Below are positions 7,819 to 16,314 of a DNA stretch of 64,000 nucleotides, one piece after another. The notes beneath the pieces are model-generated. The model ran no database searches. It was not told the origin of the DNA and worked only from the letters and a program-made list of their open reading frames with translations. This DNA comes from Candidatus Zhuqueibacterota bacterium (GTDB taxonomy: Bacteria; Zhuqueibacterota; Zhuqueibacteria; Residuimicrobiales; Krinioviventaceae), in the NCBI GenBank assembly GCA_016928775.1, contig JAFGKD010000091.1:23770-87769 (forward strand), read 5' to 3'. A program made the translations under genes and the position numbers. Each line of letters opens with the position of its first letter. Positions within the stretch are counted from its first letter, which is position 1.

Positions 7819-10029
7819 ATGTCAATACCTCTATTTTGGATTGTTCCTGCTGCATCTGTGTTAGCTCTCTTCTTTGCCTTTTTCTTTTTTCGCAAAATGA
7901 TGGCGGAAAGTGAGGGCACGGAGACGATGAAGAAAATTGCACAGCACGTTCGCACCGGCGCCATGGCCTATCTGAAGCAACAGTACAAAATTGTGGCAAT
8001 CGTATTTGCCGTGTTAACGGCTTTATTTGCTATCATGGCTTATTTGGGCTTCCAGAACGGCTGGGTATGGTTTGCATTCTTGACTGGTGGTTTCTTCTCC
8101 GCTTTAGCGGGCTTTTTTGGCATGAAAACCGCCACCCATGCCAGCGCCCGAACCGCCAATGCCGCACGCAATTCTTTGAACGCCGGTTTACAAGTTGCAT
8201 TTCGCTCCGGCGCTGTGATGGGTCTGGTCGTCGTCGGATTGGCATTGTTGGATATTTCGTTGTGGTTCATTGTTCTCAATGTTTTTGTAAACGAGGCCAA
8301 CACCGCGCACAAATTGGCCATGATCACCACCACAATGCTGACTTTTGGCATGGGTGCCTCGACCCAGGCGTTGTTTGCTCGTGTTGGCGGCGGTATCTAC
8401 ACCAAAGCAGCCGATGTCGGTGCCGACCTTGTTGGCAAGGTAGAAGCCGGCATCCCGGAAGATGATCCGCGGAATCCGGCGACGATTGCTGATAATGTTG
8501 GCGATAATGTCGGTGATGTTGCCGGAATGGGTGCGGACTTGTACGAGTCATACGCTGGTTCCATACTCGCCACTGCTGCCCTTGGAGCGGCCGCTTTTGC
8601 TGCCAATACTTCTGTTCAACTCAAAGCCGTATTGGCACCAATGACCATTGCGGCAGTGGGTACAATCTTGTCTATTATTGGTATCTTTGCTGTTCGCACG
8701 AAGGAAGATGCCTCGCAAAAACAACTGCTCAAAGCTCTTGGTCGCGGTATCAATCTCAGTTCCATTCTTATTGTAATCCTGTCCGCGGTTATCATCCACG
8801 TATTGGGATTGCCAAATCCCTGGGGTGTTTGGATGGCCATTGTTTTTGGTTTGCTGACCGGCTGGCTTATCGGCAAAGAAACCGAATATTTCACCTCTGA
8901 AGCATATCCACCGACACGTAATATCGCTGACAACGCAAATACCGGTCCAGCCACCGTCATTATCGCGGGCATTGGAACGGGTATGTTGTCCACAGCATTT
9001 CCGGTCCTGACGATTGTGGTCGGAACGATTTTGGCCTTTCTCTCTGCAGCCGGGTGGCCTGTTGGGCAAGAACTTATGCGTCCCGAAGTTGTCTCTTCCG
9101 GACTGTATGGTATTGGTATTGCAGCAGTCGGTATGTTGTCGACGCTGGGTATTACCCTGGCAACGGATGCCTATGGTCCCATCGCCGACAATGCCGGCGG
9201 CAATGCAGAAATGAGTCATCTGGGACCCGAGGTTCGCAAGCGTACGGATGCGCTGGATTCACTGGGCAACACCACCGCAGCAACCGGCAAGGGATTTGCC
9301 ATTGGGTCAGCCGCATTGACGGCGCTCGCACTGCTGGCCTCTTACGTCGAGGAGCTGAAGATTGGCCTGCATCGTCTGCCGGAAAAAATGGCCGAATTCG
9401 AGAGCTTTCTCGGCAAGTCTCTCGATAGCGCCACCCTCATGGATTTTATGGAGTATTATAACGTTACGTTGATGAACCCCAAAGTCCTGCTCGGTATGTT
9501 CATCGGCTCCATGATGGCCTTTGTGTTCTGCGGGCTCACCATGAATGCCGTGGGGCGCGCCGCTGCCAGCATGGTGGAAGAAGTACGGCGTCAATTCCGC
9601 GAAATCAAGGGCATTATGGAAGGCGAAACCGAACCCGATTACGCTTCCTGCGTTGCTATTTCGACACGCGGCGCACAACGCGCGATGATGGTGCCATCCC
9701 TGCTTGCCATTGCTGCACCCATTGCTATGGGACTCGTTTTTGGCGTCAGTGGTGTTATGGGGCTGTTGACAGGTGGTTTGGCTGCCGGTTTTGTGTTAGC
9801 TGTTTTTATGGCCAATGCCGGTGGCGCCTGGGATAACGCCAAAAAATACATCGAAAGTGGCGCGCATGGCGGCAAAGGCTCTCCCGCGCACAAAGCTGCT
9901 GTTACTGGCGATACGGTCGGCGATCCTTTCAAAGATACATCCGGACCCAGTTTGAACATCCTTATCAAATTGATGAGCATGGTGTCAATCGTTATGGCCG
10001 GCTTGACCGTTGCCTGGTCGCTACTATAA
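7819..10029 (+). CDS. hppA: Membrane-bound ion-pumping inorganic pyrophosphatase, K+-dependent type
   Basis: This 736-residue integral membrane enzyme hydrolyses pyrophosphate and pumps H+ or Na+ across the inner membrane. The pyrophosphate/Mg sites are clear: [21 protein letters not shown], then [17 protein letters not shown], then [12 protein letters not shown] and the C-terminal [12 protein letters not shown] with [14 protein letters not shown]. The [10 protein letters not shown] motif has Ala where K+-independent enzymes carry Lys, which predicts potassium dependence. I cannot tell from motifs alone whether it pumps Na+ or H+. The ATG follows AAGGAGAAGCG. The gene has its own promoter and terminator, so it is monocistronic. 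Confidence 0.96.
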   Translation: MSIPLFWIVPAASVLALFFAFFFFRKMMAESEGTETMKKIAQHVRTGAMAYLKQQYKIVAIVFAVLTALFAIMAYLGFQNGWVWFAFLTGGFFSALAGFFGMKTATHASARTANAARNSLNAGLQVAFRSGAVMGLVVVGLALLDISLWFIVLNVFVNEANTAHKLAMITTTMLTFGMGASTQALFARVGGGIYTKAADVGADLVGKVEAGIPEDDPRNPATIADNVGDNVGDVAGMGADLYESYAGSILATAALGAAAFAANTSVQLKAVLAPMTIAAVGTILSIIGIFAVRTKEDASQKQLLKALGRGINLSSILIVILSAVIIHVLGLPNPWGVWMAIVFGLLTGWLIGKETEYFTSEAYPPTRNIADNANTGPATVIIAGIGTGMLSTAFPVLTIVVGTILAFLSAAGWPVGQELMRPEVVSSGLYGIGIAAVGMLSTLGITLATDAYGPIADNAGGNAEMSHLGPEVRKRTDALDSLGNTTAATGKGFAIGSAALTALALLASYVEELKIGLHRLPEKMAEFESFLGKSLDSATLMDFMEYYNVTLMNPKVLLGMFIGSMMAFVFCGLTMNAVGRAAASMVEEVRRQFREIKGIMEGETEPDYASCVAISTRGAQRAMMVPSLLAIAAPIAMGLVFGVSGVMGLLTGGLAAGFVLAVFMANAGGAWDNAKKYIESGAHGGKGSPAHKAAVTGDTVGDPFKDTSGPSLNILIKLMSMVSIVMAGLTVAWSLL

Positions 10030-10050
10030 GGGCAAATAAATCTGGTTTGA

Positions 10051-10084
10051 AAAGGGCGCTTGGTTTTCCAATCGCCCTTTTTCG
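10051..10084 (+). terminator. Rho-independent terminator of hppA
   Basis: AAAGGGCG and CGCCCTTT pair around a ~14-base loop and the 3' arm continues into TTTTTC, 22 bases after the hppA stop. Confidence 0.85.
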
Positions 10085-10399
10085 TTATTCCAAGTAAAAC
10101 ATTTCAACCAGAGGTATCACAACGGGCGATATGTCTGCATTTGTCTCCATAATGTCCGCCATATATTTCCACCATCGTCGCATCACCGGATGGTCCGCAA
10201 GGCGAGAGGGATCGTAATCATCATTGACCTTTTGCGATGCATACAGTATGTTTGTTTGTTCATCAAGATAAATAACGTAATCCGAAATTCCCGAGGTTTT
10301 GAGAAGCGCCTCGAGCTCGGGCCACAGGTTTTGATGCCGTCGCTTGTATTCATTTTGAAATCCCGATTTGAGAATCATTTTAAAGCCGATCCTTTTCAT
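10085..10399 (-). CDS. rhaM: L-rhamnose mutarotase
   Basis: This 104-residue protein interconverts the alpha and beta anomers of L-rhamnose before isomerisation. The family hallmarks are all visible: an N-terminal [21 protein letters not shown] with its conserved His, the [23 protein letters not shown] stretch, and [12 protein letters not shown] near the end. Length is exactly that of RhaM. AAAGGAG lies 8 bases before the ATG. No other rhamnose genes are beside it, so it stands alone between hppA (convergent) and the hydrolase gene (divergent). Confidence 0.92.
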   Translation of the reverse strand: MKRIGFKMILKSGFQNEYKRRHQNLWPELEALLKTSGISDYVIYLDEQTNILYASQKVNDDYDPSRLADHPVMRRWWKYMADIMETNADISPVVIPLVEMFYLE

Positions 10400-10634
10400 G
10401 GCAAAGACTCCTTTGTTAGAGAATTGACCGGCAAATATACGAATGTTTAACTTTGAACAAAAGCAATGCCGGAATTGTCATTGACAAAGATATTCTTTAT
10501 ATTAATGAATGTAGACCAAAAATACCCTCGAGGCAAAAAAAGATATTAGCTATTCGCCTGTAAGATCGTTATGTTTTTTATGCCAGGCAAAAAGTCGGAA
10601 AGAGTTTTTTTACCATTTAAGAGGAGATAAAACT

Positions 10635-11489
10635 ATGGATCAAAAAGTTGTTGATCTGTACCGTGAATTCAGGGAGGGCATCCTGGATCGCCGCGAGTTC
10701 TTTACAAAGCTGACGGTTTTGGTCGGCAGTATGGCAGCAGCGTACTCTTTGTTCGCTGTTCTCGACGCCAAAGCGGATGTTGTTGCTGAGGATGATCCTC
10801 GACTTGAAACAGAGATGGTGACCTATCCGGGAGCCACCGGTGATGTGATGGCCTATCTCGCAAGACCCAGGGAAGAGGGGAAAAAGCCGGCCGTTATCAT
10901 TATTCATGAGAATCGTGGATTACAGCCGCACATCAAAGATGTCACGCGACGCATGGCACTGGAAGGATTTTTAGCAGTGGCACCGGATGCCCTGTCACCT
11001 CTCGGCGGCACACCCGAAAACGATGCGGACAGCGCCCGCACCAAAATGCGCGAACTTGATGGTGAATCAACGCAGAAAAATTTTGTCGCAGCGGTCGAAT
11101 ATTTGAAAACACATCCGCTGTCGACGGGCAAAGTCGGTTGCACCGGCTTTTGCTGGGGCGGTGGTATGACCAATCAGGTGGCGGTGCACGCACCGGATTT
11201 GGTCGCAGCAGTGCCCTATTATGGCCGGCAACCAGAAGTGGAGGACGTGCCAAAAATCAAAGCATCTATTTTAGCCCATTATGCCGGTGATGATGAACGC
11301 ATCAACGCAGGTATCCCGGCGTTTGAAAAAGCGCTTAAAGAGGCAGGGATCGAGTATACGGTTTATATTTATGAGGGCGCAAAACACGCGTTCAACAACG
11401 ATGCCAATCCAGAGCGCTACCACAAAGAGGCAGCAGAGTTAGCGTGGCAACGCACGATCGCCTTTTTCAAAGACAAGCTAAAAACGTAA
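10635..11489 (+). CDS. Dienelactone hydrolase family protein, probably exported
   Basis: This 284-residue alpha/beta hydrolase resembles carboxymethylenebutenolidase. The nucleophile elbow is GFCWGGG (Cys nucleophile), the acid is in HYAGDDERIN and the histidine is in GAKHAFNND. Residues 18-45 (DRREFFTKLTVLVGSMAAAY...) look like a twin-arginine-type signal with its RR pair, so it may act in the periplasm. The natural substrate is not clear, as many family members hydrolyse other esters. AGAGGAG precedes the ATG. Its 3' end overlaps the convergent radical-SAM gene by 12 bases. Confidence 0.88.
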   Translation: MDQKVVDLYREFREGILDRREFFTKLTVLVGSMAAAYSLFAVLDAKADVVAEDDPRLETEMVTYPGATGDVMAYLARPREEGKKPAVIIIHENRGLQPHIKDVTRRMALEGFLAVAPDALSPLGGTPENDADSARTKMRELDGESTQKNFVAAVEYLKTHPLSTGKVGCTGFCWGGGMTNQVAVHAPDLVAAVPYYGRQPEVEDVPKIKASILAHYAGDDERINAGIPAFEKALKEAGIEYTVYIYEGAKHAFNNDANPERYHKEAAELAWQRTIAFFKDKLKT

Positions 11490-12725
11490 GCAACAATTCT
11501 TATACTTTTTGCCGCTGCCACACGGACACGGATCATTGCGACCAACCTTGAGCGAGACATTTGTTGGTGTCGGTTTTTCCGCCGGTCGATTACGATCCTG
11601 ATGCCACTGCGAAGCGATCGCGTTGACAAATGGCTGACAATGGCTGAAAAAACGTTTATAGCCGGCGCATAAATAGTTGAGGCCTGGCTCTCCATCCGGC
11701 GTCGTTTTAAAACGATTTTTAGGACACCCGCCGTTGCACATTGTCCGGACTGTGCATTCACGACAAAAAGTCGGCAGGGTATCGAGCTTGGCGCGGCCAA
11801 ATTTCTGCTGCGCCGGACTATCCAACAGCTCAGCCAACGGTCTTTCCCGGATATTACCGAGCAGGTGCGCGTTTTCGACAAAAAAATCACATGAATAAAA
11901 ATCACCGTTGTGTTCAAGAACGGGTACACCGCCGCAGGTCTCTTTAAAAATACACAACGTATGCTCCTGCTTAAAGGCCGTCCTGGCAGCTTCCTCAAAG
12001 ATTTGCACCTTGATCCGTCCGATATCCTGAGCAAGCCAGTCATCAAAAATCGCGATGAGGAAATCACCAAATGCTTCCGATGGCACCGTAAGAGGACTGA
12101 TGTCGCCATGTGCATCAGGTGGTTCAACCAGTGGTAAAAAACTGATATATTTGGCACCAAGCTGTTTGAAGGTGCGATACACTTGCAGCGGGTAAAAAAC
12201 ATTCCGAGCGTTAACCACGCACAGAATCTCACATAACACCTCATGTTTACGCAGCAGGTTGTACCCCCGCAGCGTGTGCGCGTAACTGGGCTTTCCAGTT
12301 TTGCCGACGCGATAGATGTTATGTAATGCCGGCGGCCCGTCAATACTGATCCCAACCGCAAATCCTTCTTGTTTGAAAAAATGACACCATGCATCATCCA
12401 ATAACGTGCCGTTGGTCTGGATACCATTTAAAATCTTTTGGTTGGCCGGTTTGTGCCGGCGCTGCAACGCGACAATCGTGCGAAAATAGTCAAGGCCGAG
12501 AATTGTTGGCTCGCCGCCATGCCATGAAAATGTGATGACCGGCTCGGTGGAGGCGTCGATGTGCTGAATAATATAGGTTTCCAGGAGATCTTCCGACATT
12601 CGAAACGATGACCCGCCGGAATAGAGCTGCTCCTTATTCAGATAATAGCAGTATTGACACGCCAGATTGCACCGCGCACCTGCGGGTTTGACAAAGATTT
12701 GAAATTCGCGCGAGGTTTTCACCAT
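11478..12725 (-). CDS. Anaerobic sulfatase-maturase-like radical SAM/SPASM enzyme with SEC-C tail
   Basis: This 415-residue radical SAM protein has the cluster motif CNLACQYCYY (CxxxCxxC), then SWHGGEPT, then SIDGPPALHN. A SPASM-type set of Cys follows (CGGVPVLEHNGDFYSCDFF, CRECTVRTMCNGGCPKNRF). Such enzymes convert a Cys or Ser in sulfatases to formylglycine without oxygen. The last ~25 residues form a SEC-C zinc motif (GRNDPCPCGSGKKYKNCC), a common add-on. A sulfatase with a Cys-type active site lies 20 kb away (32014-33348) and is a plausible client. Related enzymes modify peptides, so a peptide substrate is the alternative. Stop codon and 12 bases overlap the convergent hydrolase. Confidence 0.9.
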   Translation of the reverse strand: MVKTSREFQIFVKPAGARCNLACQYCYYLNKEQLYSGGSSFRMSEDLLETYIIQHIDASTEPVITFSWHGGEPTILGLDYFRTIVALQRRHKPANQKILNGIQTNGTLLDDAWCHFFKQEGFAVGISIDGPPALHNIYRVGKTGKPSYAHTLRGYNLLRKHEVLCEILCVVNARNVFYPLQVYRTFKQLGAKYISFLPLVEPPDAHGDISPLTVPSEAFGDFLIAIFDDWLAQDIGRIKVQIFEEAARTAFKQEHTLCIFKETCGGVPVLEHNGDFYSCDFFVENAHLLGNIRERPLAELLDSPAQQKFGRAKLDTLPTFCRECTVRTMCNGGCPKNRFKTTPDGEPGLNYLCAGYKRFFSHCQPFVNAIASQWHQDRNRPAEKPTPTNVSLKVGRNDPCPCGSGKKYKNCCLRF

Positions 12726-12809
12726 GATGGACTTGCTGCAACAGCCCTATTGACATGGATTGTAATGCCAATCGCTGTCAAGAGCTTGCTCAAATACGAT
12801 TTTAAAGCA

Positions 12810-12846
12810 TACCTCCTTGCATGGAAAAAGAGAAAACAAGGAGGTA
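12810..12846. repeat. Inverted repeat sequestering a perfect Shine-Dalgarno
   Basis: TACCTCCTTG (12810-12819) and CAAGGAGGTA (12837-12846) form a perfect 10-bp stem with a 17-base loop. The 3' arm contains AAGGAGGT, the ideal ribosome binding site of the small ORF that starts 4 bases later. Confidence 0.6.
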
Positions 12847-12849
12847 CAC

Positions 12850-12900
12850 ATGAATCGGAATTACAATTTAAATGATTATCTGTTTGAATGCAAGTATTGA
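12850..12900 (+). CDS. Candidate 16-codon small ORF
   Basis: The frame reads MNRNYNLNDYLFECKY followed by TGA and is too short for the track. It is notable only because a perfect AAGGAGGT sits at ideal spacing before its ATG, inside a hairpin that would hide it. It lies in the divergent gap between the radical-SAM gene (minus) and the M29-like aminopeptidase (plus, 121 bases on). It could be a leader peptide, a small modified peptide, or nothing. No homology can be judged at this length. Confidence 0.3.
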   Translation: MNRNYNLNDYLFECKY

Positions 12901-13021
12901 ATCTTTATAAAACAGCTTGCTTCTCGTAAAAGGATTTTCTAACATTCGTATGTTAATACGCCCACGCCTGGCGTGGATAAATCGAATAGGAACACAACAA
13001 AAATTTAGCCCGGGTGATTGT

Positions 13022-14164
13022 ATGCAAAGCCTCAGTAGAGAAGAAATCGTTCAACTCATTCAAGCGGTTTTCCCCAAGATGAAAACCGACCGTAAAATGG
13101 CGATCCTCGTGGATGTGCCCAATTCTGCGGCGTCTGATACGCCAGACTGGGCGATTCGTCGACAGATTGCCTATGAATGGTATCAGGCACTCCAGGATGG
13201 TTTATCCGATTTACAATTCGATGCAGTGTTTCTTTTTGCTTATCCGAGTGTGGATTCCAATAATGCCGATCTTCCGGAACATGCCTATTCTCTTTTTTCA
13301 CCGGTTCCCAAAGTGATTTCGGACATATCGCAGACAAAAACCACGTTTGTTGAGATATTTTCCTCTCACCAAATCTTTCTCGCTCCAACACAGTTTTCGG
13401 CGACAGCCCCGCTGAAAGTCAACGCCAAAAAGTACGGTTTTCGTGCCGCCACTATGCCCGGCTTTTCGCCCGCGATGATTCCGGCGTTACGGATCGATTA
13501 CGGTTTGGTCAACCAGCGCTGTCAATTGATGAAAGAAAAGCTCGATCCGGCTATTGCGGCGAACGTCAGATTTTTGGTCGATGGGGCGGATGAATATCAC
13601 GTGCACTTTGATTTACGCTTTCGCTCCAGCCACGCCAGTGGTGGTCGGTTTCCCGATCCCGGTACGGCGGGAAATCTGCCGAGCGGTGAAACCTATATCG
13701 TGCCTTACGAAGGTGAACGAGGGGAAAAGAGTCAGACGAATGGCACCCTGCCGGTTCAGTTTGGCGAACAGGTTGTCCTTTTTGAGATAAACGCCAACAG
13801 AGCCATTGGCGTCCTGTCCAAAGGCTCAATGAGTGAAAAACAGGCTGCCTATCTTCAGCGGGAACCGGCATATGGCAATATGGCCGAGCTCGGATTTGGC
13901 ATTTTATCGGATTTTGGACTTGAGCCCATTGGTGCGATTTTATTGGATGAAAAACTAGCCTTCCACATCGCTTTTGGCCGTAGCGATCATTTTGATGGAG
14001 TAACCGGTCCGGATAAATTTTCCTCGCCACAGGCTGTCGTGCATATTGACTATATCTATTCCGCCAAAACGCAAAATCGGATTTCGATCTCCAGCATCGA
14101 TTTGGTTTATCCCGATGGCGAGGAGGAGAGAATCATCCAAAAAAACCAGTATATGATTTTTTAG
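13022..14164 (+). CDS. M29-like aminopeptidase (AmpS/PepS family)
   Basis: This 380-residue protein looks like the M29 thermophilic-aminopeptidase fold, which removes N-terminal residues using two metal ions. The expected ligands can be placed: Glu in GNLPSGETYIVPYE, Glu in NMAELGFG, His in LAFHIAFGRSDHFDG and the His-x-Asp pair in VVHIDYIYS. The N-terminal half is diverged from textbook members, so the assignment rests mainly on residues 220-350. I chose the ATG at 13022. The 35 extra track residues are unlike the family. The neighbouring VIT/VWA gene is convergent, with only 47 bases between the stops. Confidence 0.7.
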   Translation: MQSLSREEIVQLIQAVFPKMKTDRKMAILVDVPNSAASDTPDWAIRRQIAYEWYQALQDGLSDLQFDAVFLFAYPSVDSNNADLPEHAYSLFSPVPKVISDISQTKTTFVEIFSSHQIFLAPTQFSATAPLKVNAKKYGFRAATMPGFSPAMIPALRIDYGLVNQRCQLMKEKLDPAIAANVRFLVDGADEYHVHFDLRFRSSHASGGRFPDPGTAGNLPSGETYIVPYEGERGEKSQTNGTLPVQFGEQVVLFEINANRAIGVLSKGSMSEKQAAYLQREPAYGNMAELGFGILSDFGLEPIGAILLDEKLAFHIAFGRSDHFDGVTGPDKFSSPQAVVHIDYIYSAKTQNRISISSIDLVYPDGEEERIIQKNQYMIF

Positions 14165-14211
14165 ATCGGATGACCGTTACAATTTTTTCGACAACCTCCC
14201 TCGCCGTAAAC

Positions 14212-16302
14212 CTACTTGACCAGACTCATCTTTTTCGTCAAGACCAGCATTTCACCACCCGAGTTGGTGAACTCGATTTGGTAGAGATAGACTCCGGCAG
14301 CAACTTTTTGCCCCGATGCATCTGTGCCAAACCATTGCAGGACATGAAAACCGGCATTTTTTTGTTCTCGCAGGAGCGTACAAACCAGTCGTCCGGTCAG
14401 GTCAAAGATCTTGAGCGTGACAAATCCGTTTTCCGGCAGGTGAAAAGTGATCGTTGTGCTGGGATTGAAAGGATTGGGATAATTTTGGAACAGCACAAAG
14501 TCTTCCGGCTGCATCTCGCTTTTGTTGCGGATGACCGTTGGATCAGCATAAAAAGAGGTGTATGGTGTGAGAATCTGGAACTTTAGCGACAGCTCTATGA
14601 CCTGATCGACCAGTTCGTTCAGCTCGCCGTATATTGCAATTTCATCCAACAAATGATCAATTTTTGCTTTGGCCCACAGTCGTGGAACAAAGCGATGACC
14701 GCCGGGTGTATCGGGAAAAATTCCTTGTGATTCATAGCTCACCTGTTTATCACCAATAGAGGCTGTGAGAAATACCGGAAAGGTGCCAGCGTTTTTATAG
14801 ATGCCCATTTGTCGCACCTGGCTGCCCCAGAATAAATCTGCCAGCGGTTTGGGGAACGGATCCGATATCGACAGGCCAGGGATTTTTATGTCGAGGTCTG
14901 TGAGCACGGGCTTTGAAATCCGCTTGAAATGATTGCCAATAATTTTGGCAATATCATCATCCTCGGCGATGAACTCGGCGTACCCGCCGTTCTCGGTGGA
15001 CATTTGAACGAGCAACGGCTTGCTGACGTCCTCACCCACGCCAAAGGAAAATATTTTGACGTTTTTTGTATTCGCCTTTTTGATATTGTCGACAATCGTC
15101 GGCACCCCTGTCTCACCCCATGTCGGGTGGCCATCGGTCATGAACACAATCATATTCGCATAACCCTCGGAAAAAGATTGCTCGAGGGACTTTCTCATCG
15201 CAGTATCAATGTCGGTCAATCCAAGCGCACCAATTTCCGTGACAAACCTGGAAGCATCCTCCAAATTTTCCGGAGAGGCTGCCACAAGATCTTCCTTGAA
15301 TGCAAAAGTTGTCGTCCCAAAAGTGATGATATTGAACATATCATCCGTCTGTAAATATTTGAAAAATTCCTGCAACGCTTGCTTGAGTTGCTCGATTCGT
15401 TCACCCTCCATGCTTGAGGAAACATCCGCAGTAAAGACGATTTTCTTTGGAATCACTTGATCGTCACCCACATCGTCTGGAGGTAAGATCCAGATCGCAT
15501 AATAGGAATCCGTTCCAATAGAGTCCTCCGCCGTTGGGCTATAGCGGATAACGTTCATCTCAACATCATCGCGCCGGGTTTCAAAATTGATTTGCAAGTC
15601 TTTATCGGGCATAAAGTTTTCATCACCAAAAATGACGGTATATTGTTGCGGATTATCTTTGGTTATGCTCATCGCCGTCGTTCCCTCGTGCGTCGGTGAG
15701 CGAAAGGCGGTGAAAGGAGAATCCGACTTGAACACACCGCTAAAGGATACACGTTGCAGCGGTTTTGGGGACATTTGCACGGCGTTTAATTTAAAGGTAA
15801 AGTCAACCACGCCAAATTCATAGGGCAGCAACTCAACATAGGTAATTTTGGTCTGCACATCCGAATTGGCGTTGATCGGTGCTATGCTGAGGCGATACAT
15901 ATTATCACCCATGTATTCCAGGAGCGCCGGATCGAGGTACCATCGGAGGCGCTCTTCATATTCCTGGCGAGCCTCCTGTCGTTCTGTGATGGCGCCTTTG
16001 TACCATTTGCCATTGAACTCGTATTGCAGTTCAACAACAACAGCATTTTCCGGCAACGGGAAGAGCCACACGGCTTCAACAGTAGTGTTCATTTCGTTGC
16101 GAAAAACCTGATGCACAACAGTCGTGGCAATTTGACCTTCAATTGTTGTATTGGCATCGACCGTTTTGATCCACATTTTATTATAAGTTTTTGTTTCCCA
16201 CAATGGCCGCGAAAATATCGTGCCGATGGCGAATGTATGCTGTGGCCATAAAATCGCGGCCAACAAAAGTACAATACCTGATTTAATAGCCCACTTTTTC
16301 AT
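14212..16302 (-). CDS. Exported VIT/von Willebrand A protein with C-terminal sorting domain
   Basis: This ~696-residue protein has a signal peptide (SGIVLLLAAILWPQHTFA), a VIT domain (~30-165, with VHQVFRNEMNTTVEAVWLFPLP), a VWA domain (~290-460) and a Por/FlgD-type C-terminal domain (NYPNPFNPSTTITF ... LTKKMSLVK). The VWA metal site is intact (FTADVSSSMEG, later FMTDGHP), so metal-dependent ligand binding is expected. The architecture resembles inter-alpha-trypsin inhibitor heavy chains and bacterial surface proteins. The second of two adjacent ATGs has the better spacing to AAAGGAGG. It is the last gene of a three-gene VWA operon and begins 12 bases after its neighbour. Confidence 0.9.
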   Translation of the reverse strand: MKKWAIKSGIVLLLAAILWPQHTFAIGTIFSRPLWETKTYNKMWIKTVDANTTIEGQIATTVVHQVFRNEMNTTVEAVWLFPLPENAVVVELQYEFNGKWYKGAITERQEARQEYEERLRWYLDPALLEYMGDNMYRLSIAPINANSDVQTKITYVELLPYEFGVVDFTFKLNAVQMSPKPLQRVSFSGVFKSDSPFTAFRSPTHEGTTAMSITKDNPQQYTVIFGDENFMPDKDLQINFETRRDDVEMNVIRYSPTAEDSIGTDSYYAIWILPPDDVGDDQVIPKKIVFTADVSSSMEGERIEQLKQALQEFFKYLQTDDMFNIITFGTTTFAFKEDLVAASPENLEDASRFVTEIGALGLTDIDTAMRKSLEQSFSEGYANMIVFMTDGHPTWGETGVPTIVDNIKKANTKNVKIFSFGVGEDVSKPLLVQMSTENGGYAEFIAEDDDIAKIIGNHFKRISKPVLTDLDIKIPGLSISDPFPKPLADLFWGSQVRQMGIYKNAGTFPVFLTASIGDKQVSYESQGIFPDTPGGHRFVPRLWAKAKIDHLLDEIAIYGELNELVDQVIELSLKFQILTPYTSFYADPTVIRNKSEMQPEDFVLFQNYPNPFNPSTTITFHLPENGFVTLKIFDLTGRLVCTLLREQKNAGFHVLQWFGTDASGQKVAAGVYLYQIEFTNSGGEMLVLTKKMSLVK

Positions 16303-16314
16303 CATGGCCTCCTT

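Noticed and set aside
8548-9219. 223-residue minus-strand ORF and neighbouring shadows within hppA
   Set aside because: They are antisense to a highly conserved pyrophosphatase; the N/D-rich translation has no motif.
11417-12427. 336-residue minus-strand ORF
   Set aside because: It is an alternative frame inside the radical-SAM gene, Arg/Ser/Cys-rich as frame-shifted shadows are. The radical-SAM frame carries CxxxCxxC and SEC-C.
12961-12976. CCACGCC/GGCGTGG palindrome as an operator
   Set aside because: It is a single short hairpin with no second copy or associated regulator.
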